Part shown: one piece after another, positions 17,895-26,276 of the stretch
Position numbering within the stretch: position 1 is the stretch's first letter
How the letters are laid out: each line of letters starts with the position of its first letter
Assembly: GCF_004053875.1 (NCBI RefSeq)
Contig: NZ_SBIP01000007.1
Coordinates: 110,460 to 174,459, forward strand
DNA length: 64,000 nucleotides
From: Neorhizobium lilium
Lineage (GTDB): Bacteria; Pseudomonadota; Alphaproteobacteria; Rhizobiales; Rhizobiaceae
Direction: 5' to 3'
The notes under the pieces: generated by a model
What the model was told of the DNA's origin: nothing
Seen by the model: the letters and a program-made list of their open reading frames with translations, nothing else
Database searches by the model: none
Position numbers and translations under genes: made by a program

Positions 17895-19115
17895 TTGAAC
17901 CAGACGCCCAAGCTCAATTCTTTCCGCTCCGGCCCCGACGAGGACGGTCGTTTCGGCATTTTCGGTGGTCGCTTCGTTGCGGAAACCTTGATGCCGCTGA
18001 TCCTCGATCTGCAAGGCGAGTGGGAGAAGGCGAAGACGGATCCGGAATTCCAGAAGGAACTCTCCGATCTTGGTACGCATTATATAGGCCGACCGAGCCC
18101 CCTTTATTTCGCGGAACGCCTGACGAACCATCTGGGCGGCGCGAAGATCTACTTCAAGCGTGAAGAGCTTAATCATACCGGCTCGCACAAGATCAACAAC
18201 TGCATCGGGCAAATCCTTCTCGCCAAGCGAATGGGCAAGACGCGGATCATCGCGGAAACGGGCGCTGGCCAGCATGGCGTGGCATCTGCCACTGTCGCGG
18301 CGCGTTTCGGCTTTCCCTGCGTCATCTATATGGGCGCGACCGATGTGGAGCGTCAGGCGCCCAACGTATTCCGCATGAAGCTCCTGGGCGCCGAGGTTAT
18401 ACCTGTCACCTCCGGCAATGGCACGCTCAAGGACGCTATGAACGAGGCCTTGCGTGACTGGGTCACCAATGTCGATTCGACATATTATCTAATCGGCACC
18501 GCCGCAGGTCCGCATCCCTACCCGGAAATGGTCCGCGACTTCCAGTCCGTCATCGGTATCGAGGCGCGTGCTCAGCTTCTGGAGGCTGAGGGGCGGCTTC
18601 CCGATCTCGTCATTGCGGCTGTGGGCGGTGGCTCCAATGCCATTGGCATCTTTCATCCCTTCCTTGATGACGAAAGCGTTAAAATTGTTGGGGTAGAGGC
18701 AGGAGGCCGCGGACTGCAAGGCGAAGAGCATTGCGCCTCCATTACAGCGGGTACGCCGGGCGTGCTGCATGGCAATCGAACCTACCTGCTGCAAAACCCT
18801 GACGGTCAGATCCTCGAAGGGCACTCCATTTCAGCCGGTCTCGATTATCCGGGCATTGGGCCGGAGCATAGCTGGCTGCACGACATCGGCCGCGTGGAAT
18901 ATGTGCCGATCATGGATCAGGAAGCGTTGGACGCATTCCAGTTGCTGACGCGCCTCGAAGGCATTATTCCGGCGCTGGAGCCGAGCCATGCAATCGCGGA
19001 AGTCATCAAGCGCGCCCCCCAGATGGGCAAGGAAGAGATTATTCTGATGAATCTCTCCGGACGCGGCGACAAGGACATCTTCACCGTCGGCAAGATTCTC
19101 GGAATGGAGATGTGA
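17895..19115 (+). CDS. trpB: Tryptophan synthase beta chain
   Basis: TrpB condenses indole with serine to tryptophan using pyridoxal phosphate. The 406-residue protein has the PLP-binding HTGSHKINNCIGQ (Lys in SHKIN), AETGAGQHGVASATVAA and the phosphate-binding VGGGSNAIG. The start is TTG at 17895, with GAGGGAG eight bases upstream, giving MNQTPKLNSFRSGPDEDG like homologues. trpA begins two bases after the stop, as expected for subunits that assemble as alpha2-beta2. Confidence 0.98.
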   Translation: MNQTPKLNSFRSGPDEDGRFGIFGGRFVAETLMPLILDLQGEWEKAKTDPEFQKELSDLGTHYIGRPSPLYFAERLTNHLGGAKIYFKREELNHTGSHKINNCIGQILLAKRMGKTRIIAETGAGQHGVASATVAARFGFPCVIYMGATDVERQAPNVFRMKLLGAEVIPVTSGNGTLKDAMNEALRDWVTNVDSTYYLIGTAAGPHPYPEMVRDFQSVIGIEARAQLLEAEGRLPDLVIAAVGGGSNAIGIFHPFLDDESVKIVGVEAGGRGLQGEEHCASITAGTPGVLHGNRTYLLQNPDGQILEGHSISAGLDYPGIGPEHSWLHDIGRVEYVPIMDQEALDAFQLLTRLEGIIPALEPSHAIAEVIKRAPQMGKEEIILMNLSGRGDKDIFTVGKILGMEM

Positions 19116-19116
19116 C

Positions 19117-19956
19117 ATGACTGCGCGCATGGATCAGAAATTCGTGGCCCTCAAGCAGGAGGGGCGCCCGGCATTCATCACTTATTTCATGGGCGGCGAC
19201 CCGGATTTCGAGACCTCGCTCAGCATCATGAAGGCATTGCCCTCAGCGGGCGCCGACATCATCGAACTGGGTATGCCTTTTTCTGACCCGATGGCTGATG
19301 GTCCTGCAATCCAGCTGGCTGGACAGCGGGCGCTGAAGGGTGGGCAGACCTTGGCGAAAACCCTGGATCTCGCGAAGCGTTTCCGCGAAGAGGACCAGGA
19401 GACGCCCATCGTCATGATGGGCTACTACAATCCGATCTATATCTACGGCGTGGACCGGTTCCTTGACGATGCGCTCGCGTTTGGCATCGATGGCTTGATC
19501 GTCGTGGACCTCCCGCCGGAAATGGATGACGAACTCTGCATTCCGGCCCTTGCCAAGGGTATCAATTTCATCCGCCTTGCGACGCCGACAACCGACGAAA
19601 AGCGCCTCGTCACCGTTCTCAAGAATACATCCGGCTTCGTTTACTACGTGTCGATGAACGGCATTACAGGTTCTGCCTTGCCGGATCCTTCGCTTGTGGC
19701 CGGCGCGGTTGCCCGCATCAAGAGCCATACGGACCTGCCGATCTGCGTCGGCTTCGGCGTCAAGACGGCCGATCATGCCAGGGCCATCGGCGCGGCTGCC
19801 GATGGCGTCGTCGTTGGCTCAGCCATCGTAAGCGAGATCGCCAGCAGTCTCACCGAGGAAGGCGCCGCCGGTCCGGATACGGTGTCAGCCGTTGCAACCT
19901 TCGTAAAAGGCCTTGCGACCGGCGTACACGGCGCACGTCTTGTTGCGGCTGAATAG
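19117..19956 (+). CDS. trpA: Tryptophan synthase alpha chain
   Basis: TrpA cleaves indole-3-glycerol phosphate to indole, which is channelled to TrpB. The 279-residue TIM-barrel has the signature IIELGMPFSDPMADGPAIQ (with catalytic Glu), the second catalytic acid in the DGLIVVDLPPE region, and the phosphate-binding VGFGVKTADHA and DGVVVGSAIV. ATG at 19117 lies two bases after trpB. The next gene accD begins 39 bases after the stop. Confidence 0.98.
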   Translation: MTARMDQKFVALKQEGRPAFITYFMGGDPDFETSLSIMKALPSAGADIIELGMPFSDPMADGPAIQLAGQRALKGGQTLAKTLDLAKRFREEDQETPIVMMGYYNPIYIYGVDRFLDDALAFGIDGLIVVDLPPEMDDELCIPALAKGINFIRLATPTTDEKRLVTVLKNTSGFVYYVSMNGITGSALPDPSLVAGAVARIKSHTDLPICVGFGVKTADHARAIGAAADGVVVGSAIVSEIASSLTEEGAAGPDTVSAVATFVKGLATGVHGARLVAAE

Positions 19957-19995
19957 TTTCCCACATTGGGATTAAGTAAATCGGGAGTACAGCAA

Positions 19996-20886
19996 GTGAA
20001 TTGGCTTACCAATTACGTCCGCCCGCGGATCAACTCCATGCTCGGCCGTCGGGAAGTCCCGGAAAATCTCTGGATCAAGTGCCCCGAAACGGGCGAGATG
20101 GTATTCCATAAGGATCTGGAAGAAAACAAGTGGGTCATTCCCGCCTCTGGCTTTCACATGAAGATGCCGGCCAAGGCGCGCCTGAAGGACCTGTTCGACG
20201 GCGGAAATTTCGAGTCCCTGCCGCAGCCGAAAGTTGCTCAGGATCCACTGAAATTCCGCGATTCCAAGCGGTACGCAGACCGCCTCAAGGACAGTCGGCT
20301 GAAAACTGAGCAGGAAGACACGATCCTGGCTGGTGTCGGCCAGGTCCAGGGGCTGAAGCTCGTGGCCGTCGTTCATGAATTCAATTTCATCGGCGGGTCG
20401 CTTGGAATGGCTGCCGGAGAGGCGATCGTTAAAGCCTGCGAGCGCGCATTGGCGGAGAAGTGCCCGCTGGTAATATTCCCGGCCTCGGGCGGCGCCCGCA
20501 TGCAGGAAGGTATCCTGTCCTTGATGCAGTTGCCGCGTACGACGGTGGCTGTGAACATGCTGAAGGAAGCGGGCCTCCCCTATATCGTGGTGCTGACCAA
20601 CCCAACGACAGGTGGGGTGACCGCGTCCTATGCCATGCTGGGTGACATCCACATCGCAGAGCCCGGTGCAGAGATCGGTTTTGCCGGCAAGCGCGTCATT
20701 GAACAGACCCTGCGCGAAAAACTGCCGGAAGGCTTCCAGACAGCGGAATACCTGCTCGAGCACGGCGTGGTGGACATGGTCGTCAAGCGACATGACATTC
20801 CGACCATGCTGGCCAAGCTCCTGAAGATCCTTACGAAACAGCCCGTTCAGCAGGCTCTTGCCGCTCCCGTCGCCGTGCCGGCCTGA
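19996..20886 (+). CDS. accD: Acetyl-CoA carboxylase carboxyltransferase subunit beta
   Basis: AccD is one of the two carboxyltransferase subunits that make malonyl-CoA for fatty acid synthesis. The 296-residue protein has the carboxyltransferase core with the ASGGARMQEGILSLMQ and PTTGGVTASYAMLGD motifs. Translation most likely starts at GTG 19996 (GGGAG upstream), giving MNWLTNYVRPRIN. The N-terminal zinc ribbon of E. coli AccD (four Cys) is not conserved: only the Cys in WIKCPETGE remains, as in rhizobial homologues I recall. It lies between trpA and folC, the standard alphaproteobacterial order. Confidence 0.96.
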   Translation: MNWLTNYVRPRINSMLGRREVPENLWIKCPETGEMVFHKDLEENKWVIPASGFHMKMPAKARLKDLFDGGNFESLPQPKVAQDPLKFRDSKRYADRLKDSRLKTEQEDTILAGVGQVQGLKLVAVVHEFNFIGGSLGMAAGEAIVKACERALAEKCPLVIFPASGGARMQEGILSLMQLPRTTVAVNMLKEAGLPYIVVLTNPTTGGVTASYAMLGDIHIAEPGAEIGFAGKRVIEQTLREKLPEGFQTAEYLLEHGVVDMVVKRHDIPTMLAKLLKILTKQPVQQALAAPVAVPA

Positions 20887-20913
20887 CAGCGGTTGAATGC
20901 GGGAATGCCGATC

Positions 20914-22257
20914 ATGAATGAGCCCGTTGCAAGCGAGGCCGAGCGAGAGATCGAAAGGCTGATGTCTCTTCATCCGAAGGGATTTGACCTGTCGCTCGAC
21001 AGGATCAGCCAGCTGCTGGAGCGTCTCGGCAACCCGCACAGGAAGCTCCCGCCCGTCATCCACATCGCGGGAACGAACGGAAAAGGCTCGACAAGCGCCT
21101 TTTGCCGGGCGCTGCTGGAAGCTGGCGGTTATGCAGTGCATGTTCATACTTCGCCGCATTTGGTCCATTGGCATGAGCGTTACCGCATCGGCGTCAAAGG
21201 CGGGCGTAGCAGGCATGTAGAGGATGGACTTTTTGCAGATGCGATCCGCCGTGTCGCTGCCGCCAATGACGGGCAAACCATCACCGTATTCGAAATCCTT
21301 ACGGCCGTTGCCTTCGTGCTGTTTTCTGAACAGCCGGCCGATGCCGTCGTGCTCGAAGTTGGGCTCGGCGGGCGCTTCGATGCCACAAATGTCATTGCCG
21401 ATCCCGCAGTCTCGGTGATCATGCCAATCTCGCTCGATCATCAGGCCTATCTTGGTGATCGGGTTGAACTTATCGCTGCAGAAAAAGCCGGCATCATGAA
21501 GCGCGGCCGGCCCGTGGTCATTGGCCAGCAATCCTTCGAATCGGCGCGCGACGTGCTCGTCTCGACTGCGGAGCGGCTCGGCTGTCCCGCCGCTATCTAT
21601 GGTCAGGATTTCACTGCGCATGAGGAGTTTGGCCGCCTGATCTATCAGGACGAGTTTGGCTTGGCTGACCTGCCTCTGCCGCGTTTGCCGGGGCGCCATC
21701 AGTACGCGAACGCTGCCGCGGCCATTCGTGCCGTCAAGGCGGCCGGCTTCGGCGTCACCGACGCGATGATGGAGCAGGCCATGACAACGGTGGAATGGCC
21801 TGCGCGCCTGCAAAGACTCAGTGAGGGAAAGCTATTGGGCTTCGCCCCTCCAGGCGCAGAAATCTGGCTGGATGGCGGGCATAATCCGGCTGGTGGGGAA
21901 GTGGTCGCCGAGGCCATGGCCGCTTTCGAGGAGCGCCAGCCGAGGCCGCTTTATTTGATCATTGGAATGATCAACACCAAGGATCCTATCGGCTATTTCC
22001 GCGCCTTCGCAGATCTGGCCGAACACGTTTTCACAGTTCGCATTCGCGATTCGGAGGCCGGGCTGGATCCGGTGGTCCTGGCTCATGCGGCGTTCGACGC
22101 GGGACTGGTCGCGGAGCCGGCGGGCTCCACGGCCGAGGCGCTGGCGGAGATCACGCGCAGGCAGCTGCCTGGGGTTCCGCCTCCGCGCATCCTGATCGGC
22201 GGATCGCTGTACTTCTCCGGCAATGTTCTGGCTGACAACGGTACTCCACCGACCTGA
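20914..22257 (+). CDS. folC: Folylpolyglutamate synthase / dihydrofolate synthase
   Basis: FolC adds glutamate to dihydropteroate and extends folate polyglutamate tails with ATP. The protein (about 447 residues) has the Mur-ligase-type P-loop HIAGTNGKGSTSAFCRALLE, the TSPHLVHWHERYRI loop, the catalytic DHQAYLGD segment (S-x-DH) and LDGGHNPAG in the C-terminal domain. I choose ATG at 20914, nine bases after GGGA; TTG 20893 and ATG 20905 are alternative in-frame starts. It ends the trp-accD operon and converges on trxA across a shared terminator. Confidence 0.95.
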   Translation: MNEPVASEAEREIERLMSLHPKGFDLSLDRISQLLERLGNPHRKLPPVIHIAGTNGKGSTSAFCRALLEAGGYAVHVHTSPHLVHWHERYRIGVKGGRSRHVEDGLFADAIRRVAAANDGQTITVFEILTAVAFVLFSEQPADAVVLEVGLGGRFDATNVIADPAVSVIMPISLDHQAYLGDRVELIAAEKAGIMKRGRPVVIGQQSFESARDVLVSTAERLGCPAAIYGQDFTAHEEFGRLIYQDEFGLADLPLPRLPGRHQYANAAAAIRAVKAAGFGVTDAMMEQAMTTVEWPARLQRLSEGKLLGFAPPGAEIWLDGGHNPAGGEVVAEAMAAFEERQPRPLYLIIGMINTKDPIGYFRAFADLAEHVFTVRIRDSEAGLDPVVLAHAAFDAGLVAEPAGSTAEALAEITRRQLPGVPPPRILIGGSLYFSGNVLADNGTPPT

Positions 22258-22273
22258 TTGCAAACCCCTTACA

Positions 22274-22315
22274 AAGGAAAAGGCCCGGCTGCATGAGCGG
22301 CCGGGCCTTTTCCTT
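22274..22315. terminator. Bidirectional intrinsic terminator between folC and trxA
   Basis: A 16-bp perfect stem, AAGGAAAAGGCCCGGC (22274-22289) and its complement (22300-22315), with a 10-base loop lies between convergent genes. The A-rich left and T-rich right arms provide T-runs on both strands. Confidence 0.9.
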
Positions 22316-22340
22316 GAAGAGTAAATGCGGTAGCGCCTGA

Positions 22341-22661
22341 TCAGGCAGCGCTGGAAATCCAGGCCGAAAGAGCTGTCTTCGGCTTGGCGCCGACCGAGAT
22401 ATCTGCCACTTCGCCGCCCTTGAAGATGGCAAGCGTTGGAATGGAGCGAACGCCAAACTGCGCAGCGAGCTCCGGATTCTCGTCGATATTGAGCTTGGCG
22501 ACCTTAACCTTGCCGGCCAATTCGGTAGCGATTTCCTCAAGGCTCGGCGCGATCATCTTGCAGGGGCCGCACCATTCCGCCCAGAAGTCCACAACCACCG
22601 GCTGAGCGGAGTTCAGAACCTCGTCTTGGAAATTATTGATATCGACTTTCACGGTAGCCAT
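22341..22661 (-). CDS. trxA: Thioredoxin
   Basis: TrxA is the general cytoplasmic dithiol reductant. The 106-residue protein has the active site WAEWCGPCKM (Cys31 and Cys34), the buried Asp in VVVDFW and the cis-Pro in RSIPTLAIF. It lies 72 bp after addA on the same strand, the standard rhizobial addB-addA-trxA order, and ends at the shared terminator with folC. The gap is long enough for its own promoter. Confidence 0.97.
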   Translation of the reverse strand: MATVKVDINNFQDEVLNSAQPVVVDFWAEWCGPCKMIAPSLEEIATELAGKVKVAKLNIDENPELAAQFGVRSIPTLAIFKGGEVADISVGAKPKTALSAWISSAA

Positions 22662-22733
22662 GAGGCTCTCCTTCGCGATTTCGTGTTGTCCTGAATGTGA
22701 GCGTGACGCTCTAAATTTTCAATGGCCGCTATC

Positions 22734-25700
22734 TCACTTTGTTTTGAGTTCCGCAAGCGAGCGAGCCAGCAGGTCGTGCGGCAGGATAACGACATCCGCC
22801 GTCTCGGTATAGACGAGCACGCAGTCGATGGTCTTGTTCGGGTAAAGCGGATTGAGGATTTCACGGTAGATGGCGAGCTGAGCCCGGTGAGCTAGGGGAA
22901 CACTATCCGGACTGCGTGGAGGTTCTCGGTTCGTCTTGTAGTCGAGGATGATGACGCGGTCCTTGGTGACCGCCAGCCGGTCGATGCGGCCGGATATGGC
23001 ATAATCTTGACCCTCTAGCGCCAGCGTCCCCATGATCGACACTTCTGCTTGAGACTGCGTGGAGAATACCTCCGCGAGCTCCGGTTGGGAAAGAACGGAA
23101 AGAACGCCGGCAACCAGCTTTTCCCGCTCCGCAGCCGGCCAGAAGCGCGCTGCCCGCTCGGCATAACGCTGTGCTGCAGCGGGTCGTTCGGGCTCGGGAA
23201 AATCAGGCAGCATCTGCAGCATGCGGTGAACGAGCCGGCCCTTCTGCAGGCCGAGCCCACCTTTGTCCTTCTGACCAAACAGAGGGGAGCTGACGATCAG
23301 GTCGTCAGCCTCGTCGTCAATCATCACGCCGGCGCCTGAAGGGCTGAGGGGCCGGGGCAGCAGTTTGTGAAACGGCAAAGGACGGGAAAGCGCGGCTGGC
23401 AGAGGAGCGTGCTTGCCAAGGACCTCTGCCGCCTTTCCCCTGCGGACGGTTTGCCCAGGCGCCGATGGCAGCCGCCATTTGAAGCCCGGCCATGTACCCT
23501 CAGGACCTTCGAATTCTGCGGGTTGGCAGTGATAGGCATTGGCCGAAAGCGCCGAGGAAATCATGGCCTGCCAGGTGCCGATATTCTCGACTTTGCCGCG
23601 GTAGCCGCAAATGGTCAGGCGGTCGGCGGCGCGCGTCATGCCGACATAGAGAAGCCGTCTGTACTCCTCCTCCGTCTGCCCCTTGAGCCGCTGATCATCC
23701 TCCGCAGTAAGGGCATTGCTCAGCGCCTTGCCCGGCACCCAGGCCGGAACCTCTTCACCGGCGACCTGCAGAAGCCGCAGTTTCGGAACGTGTGAAGATA
23801 TGAAGGCCTTGGAGCCGCTATCGACGAGGAAGACAACCGGAGCCTCCAGGCCCTTGGACGCATGCACGGTCATGATCCGCACCTCGTTCCGCCCGGAATC
23901 CTGCTCACGTTTCACCTCAGGCGACTCGATCTCCAGCGTCGAAATAAAGGCCTGAAGCCCCGGCAGGCCATGTGTTTCGTGATCGAGCGCGAAGGTCAGA
24001 AACTCGTCGAGAATATCGCCAGCTTCCGTACCGAGCCGGCCGAGGAACTTCCGCCGCCCACCCTGCTGGCCGAGAATCCGGGCAAACAGGTCGTGGGGGC
24101 TGATCTGCCGGGAGAGCGCAAGCAGCTGGTGGAGCCGGTCGGCAATCTCTCTTAACCGCAATGGTTGGTCCGCGGCCAACTGATTGAGGTAGGCCCAGGC
24201 GCTTGTTTGCTCAGGGCGTAGCGCCGTGACCTCGAACACATCCTCTTCCGAGAGGTTGAACAGCGGGCTCTTGAGAACGGCAGCCAGCGATAGATCGTCT
24301 TGCGGCAAAAGCAGGAACCGCCCAAGCGCCAGAAGATCCTGCACGGCAATATGGCTCGTCAGGCGAAGCCGATCCGCGCCGGCCACGGGAATGTTGTTGC
24401 GCCGCTTGAGCGCTCTCGTCAGCGCATTGACGAAAGCGTCGCGCTTGCGCACGAGTACCAGGATGTCGCCGGCTTCGATCGACCGCTCCACGCCCTTATC
24501 GATGATTGTTTCCTTGCCGATCATGTCGAAGACGCGGTTTGCGATCCGGGATGCGAGAATGGCCGAGGGTGCCTTATCCGGCGTCGCATCGAAAGGTGCC
24601 GTCCAATCTTCCTCCTGATCGGACGCCTCGGGCACGATGACCTCCCAGAAATCGACTTCCCCCGGATGCCCTAGCCGGTTGGATCGGTGCTGCACCGGCT
24701 CCCCTTGAGCGCTCAATCCCCGTGCATTGTCTTCCAACGAAAACACTTGGTCGACAGCCGCCAGCACGTCCGCCGTGGAGCGGAAGGACAGCGGGAGCCG
24801 CACCGGCTGAAAGCCCTGGCCGCTGGCCTTAACCCGTCTTTCGGTTTCCGCCCGCTCTTCGGCAAACCGTTCCGGCCGCGCACCCTGGAAGGAATAGATC
24901 GACTGCTTTTCATCTCCGACGGCGAAGATCGTACGGCGTGTCTCGCGGGCGCCGCTGCCGGAAAAGAAATCCTCCGCCAGCGACTTGATCACCGTCCACT
25001 GGATAGGGCTGGTGTCCTGCGCTTCGTCCACCAATATGTGGTCAATTCCCTGGTCGAGCTTGTAATGGACCCAGGCGCCGACGCCTTCGCGGGTGAGCAG
25101 ATCGGCCGTGCGGGCAATGAGATCTTCGAAGTCGAGCAGGCTGCGCTGTTTCTTCAGGTCCTCGTAGTCTTCGTGAAGCCGCCGAGCCAGCGTCAACGCC
25201 GCCTTGGTCGCCTTGAACATCCGCACCAGACGCAGGCGGTCGCGCTGTGCGGCAATATGGCTGCGGGCCGATGCAATCATATCGGCAAGATCGGGCGCTG
25301 CCGTCAACATGGCCTTTGCCACGAGCGACGAATCAGCCTTCGGCTTTCCCTCCCGCGTCAGGAAGATGGCATCGAGATGCTGGGCTCGCTTGAAGACGTC
25401 AGGCTCCTTCATGACGAGCCTTAGGCCGTAGGCAACGTCCGCCACCTTGGACCCGCCCTTCTGGTCGGCCAGCGCAAGATAAAGGTCGAGCGCCAGCCCC
25501 GATAACGCCGGTAGCGGCCAATAGTCGCCCGCAATACTGTCTTCTGTATCGGCAGGCTGAAGGCCAAAAGCCCGTTTCAGTTCGATGCCCACTCCGCCAT
25601 GACGTTCTGCCCGCGCGATGAAACGCCGGATAGCGGTCCGTCTGGCGATGATATCGGATAGAAGCGTTTCAAGACCGAATTCGTCGCCGAGGTCGAGAAC

Positions 25701-26276
25701 ATGCGCAAATGCCTCGGCCAGCTCCGGATCCTCCTCTGCGGACGTTGCTGTGAGAAGGGAGCGGCGGGCTTCTGCAAGCAGTGCAGAGGCGGCGCGGTCG
25801 TCTAGAACGGAGAAATGTCCGGCGACATTGGCTTCCAAGGGAAACTGATGAAGCAGTGCTTCGCAGAAGGCATGAATTGTCTGGATCTTCAGGCCACCGG
25901 GCGTTTCCAGCGCCTTGGCAAAAAGCCGCCGGGCTTCCGCCAGCTTGTAAGAATCCGGCTCACGACCTTCTATGTCGGCAATGCGCTGCCGCAGATCCTT
26001 GTCGCTCAGCACCGCCCATTCCGACAGCCGCTGAAACACGCGGTTTGACATCTCGGAGGCAGCGGCCTTCGTGTAGGTGAGGCACAGAATGGCGGAAGGG
26101 CGGCAGCCTGCAAGCAGCAGGCGGATCACCCGTTGCGTCAGCACATGCGTCTTGCCGGATCCGGCATTGGCGGAAACCCATGCGGAACTCTCTGGATCGG
26201 AGGCGCGCGATTGCTGGACGGTGGTCCAGTCGATCCATTGAATTGGGTCGTCACTGTCGGGAAGGAGTTCACTCAT
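22734..26276 (-). CDS. addA: Double-strand break repair helicase-nuclease AddA
   Basis: AddA with AddB resects double-strand breaks for RecA-dependent repair, replacing RecBCD. The 1180-residue protein has the UvrD-type Walker A VSANAGSGKTHVLTQRVIRL, Walker B in HILVDEAQDTSPIQW, SF1 motifs FAVGDEKQSIYSFQGA, IMTVHASKGLEAPVVFLVD and LLYVGMTRAADRL, and a C-terminal RecB-type nuclease with DRVIILDYKTNREPP. ATG at 26276 overlaps addB by eight bases and has GGGAGG upstream; frames starting earlier are possible but lie within addB. Both catalytic modules look intact. Confidence 0.97.
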   Translation of the reverse strand: MSELLPDSDDPIQWIDWTTVQQSRASDPESSAWVSANAGSGKTHVLTQRVIRLLLAGCRPSAILCLTYTKAAASEMSNRVFQRLSEWAVLSDKDLRQRIADIEGREPDSYKLAEARRLFAKALETPGGLKIQTIHAFCEALLHQFPLEANVAGHFSVLDDRAASALLAEARRSLLTATSAEEDPELAEAFAHVLDLGDEFGLETLLSDIIARRTAIRRFIARAERHGGVGIELKRAFGLQPADTEDSIAGDYWPLPALSGLALDLYLALADQKGGSKVADVAYGLRLVMKEPDVFKRAQHLDAIFLTREGKPKADSSLVAKAMLTAAPDLADMIASARSHIAAQRDRLRLVRMFKATKAALTLARRLHEDYEDLKKQRSLLDFEDLIARTADLLTREGVGAWVHYKLDQGIDHILVDEAQDTSPIQWTVIKSLAEDFFSGSGARETRRTIFAVGDEKQSIYSFQGARPERFAEERAETERRVKASGQGFQPVRLPLSFRSTADVLAAVDQVFSLEDNARGLSAQGEPVQHRSNRLGHPGEVDFWEVIVPEASDQEEDWTAPFDATPDKAPSAILASRIANRVFDMIGKETIIDKGVERSIEAGDILVLVRKRDAFVNALTRALKRRNNIPVAGADRLRLTSHIAVQDLLALGRFLLLPQDDLSLAAVLKSPLFNLSEEDVFEVTALRPEQTSAWAYLNQLAADQPLRLREIADRLHQLLALSRQISPHDLFARILGQQGGRRKFLGRLGTEAGDILDEFLTFALDHETHGLPGLQAFISTLEIESPEVKREQDSGRNEVRIMTVHASKGLEAPVVFLVDSGSKAFISSHVPKLRLLQVAGEEVPAWVPGKALSNALTAEDDQRLKGQTEEEYRRLLYVGMTRAADRLTICGYRGKVENIGTWQAMISSALSANAYHCQPAEFEGPEGTWPGFKWRLPSAPGQTVRRGKAAEVLGKHAPLPAALSRPLPFHKLLPRPLSPSGAGVMIDDEADDLIVSSPLFGQKDKGGLGLQKGRLVHRMLQMLPDFPEPERPAAAQRYAERAARFWPAAEREKLVAGVLSVLSQPELAEVFSTQSQAEVSIMGTLALEGQDYAISGRIDRLAVTKDRVIILDYKTNREPPRSPDSVPLAHRAQLAIYREILNPLYPNKTIDCVLVYTETADVVILPHDLLARSLAELKTK

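Noticed and set aside
19972..21813. 613-codon open frame antisense to accD and folC
   Set aside because: Both sense genes have complete family motifs; the antisense product has repetitive His/Arg/Gln composition and no domain.
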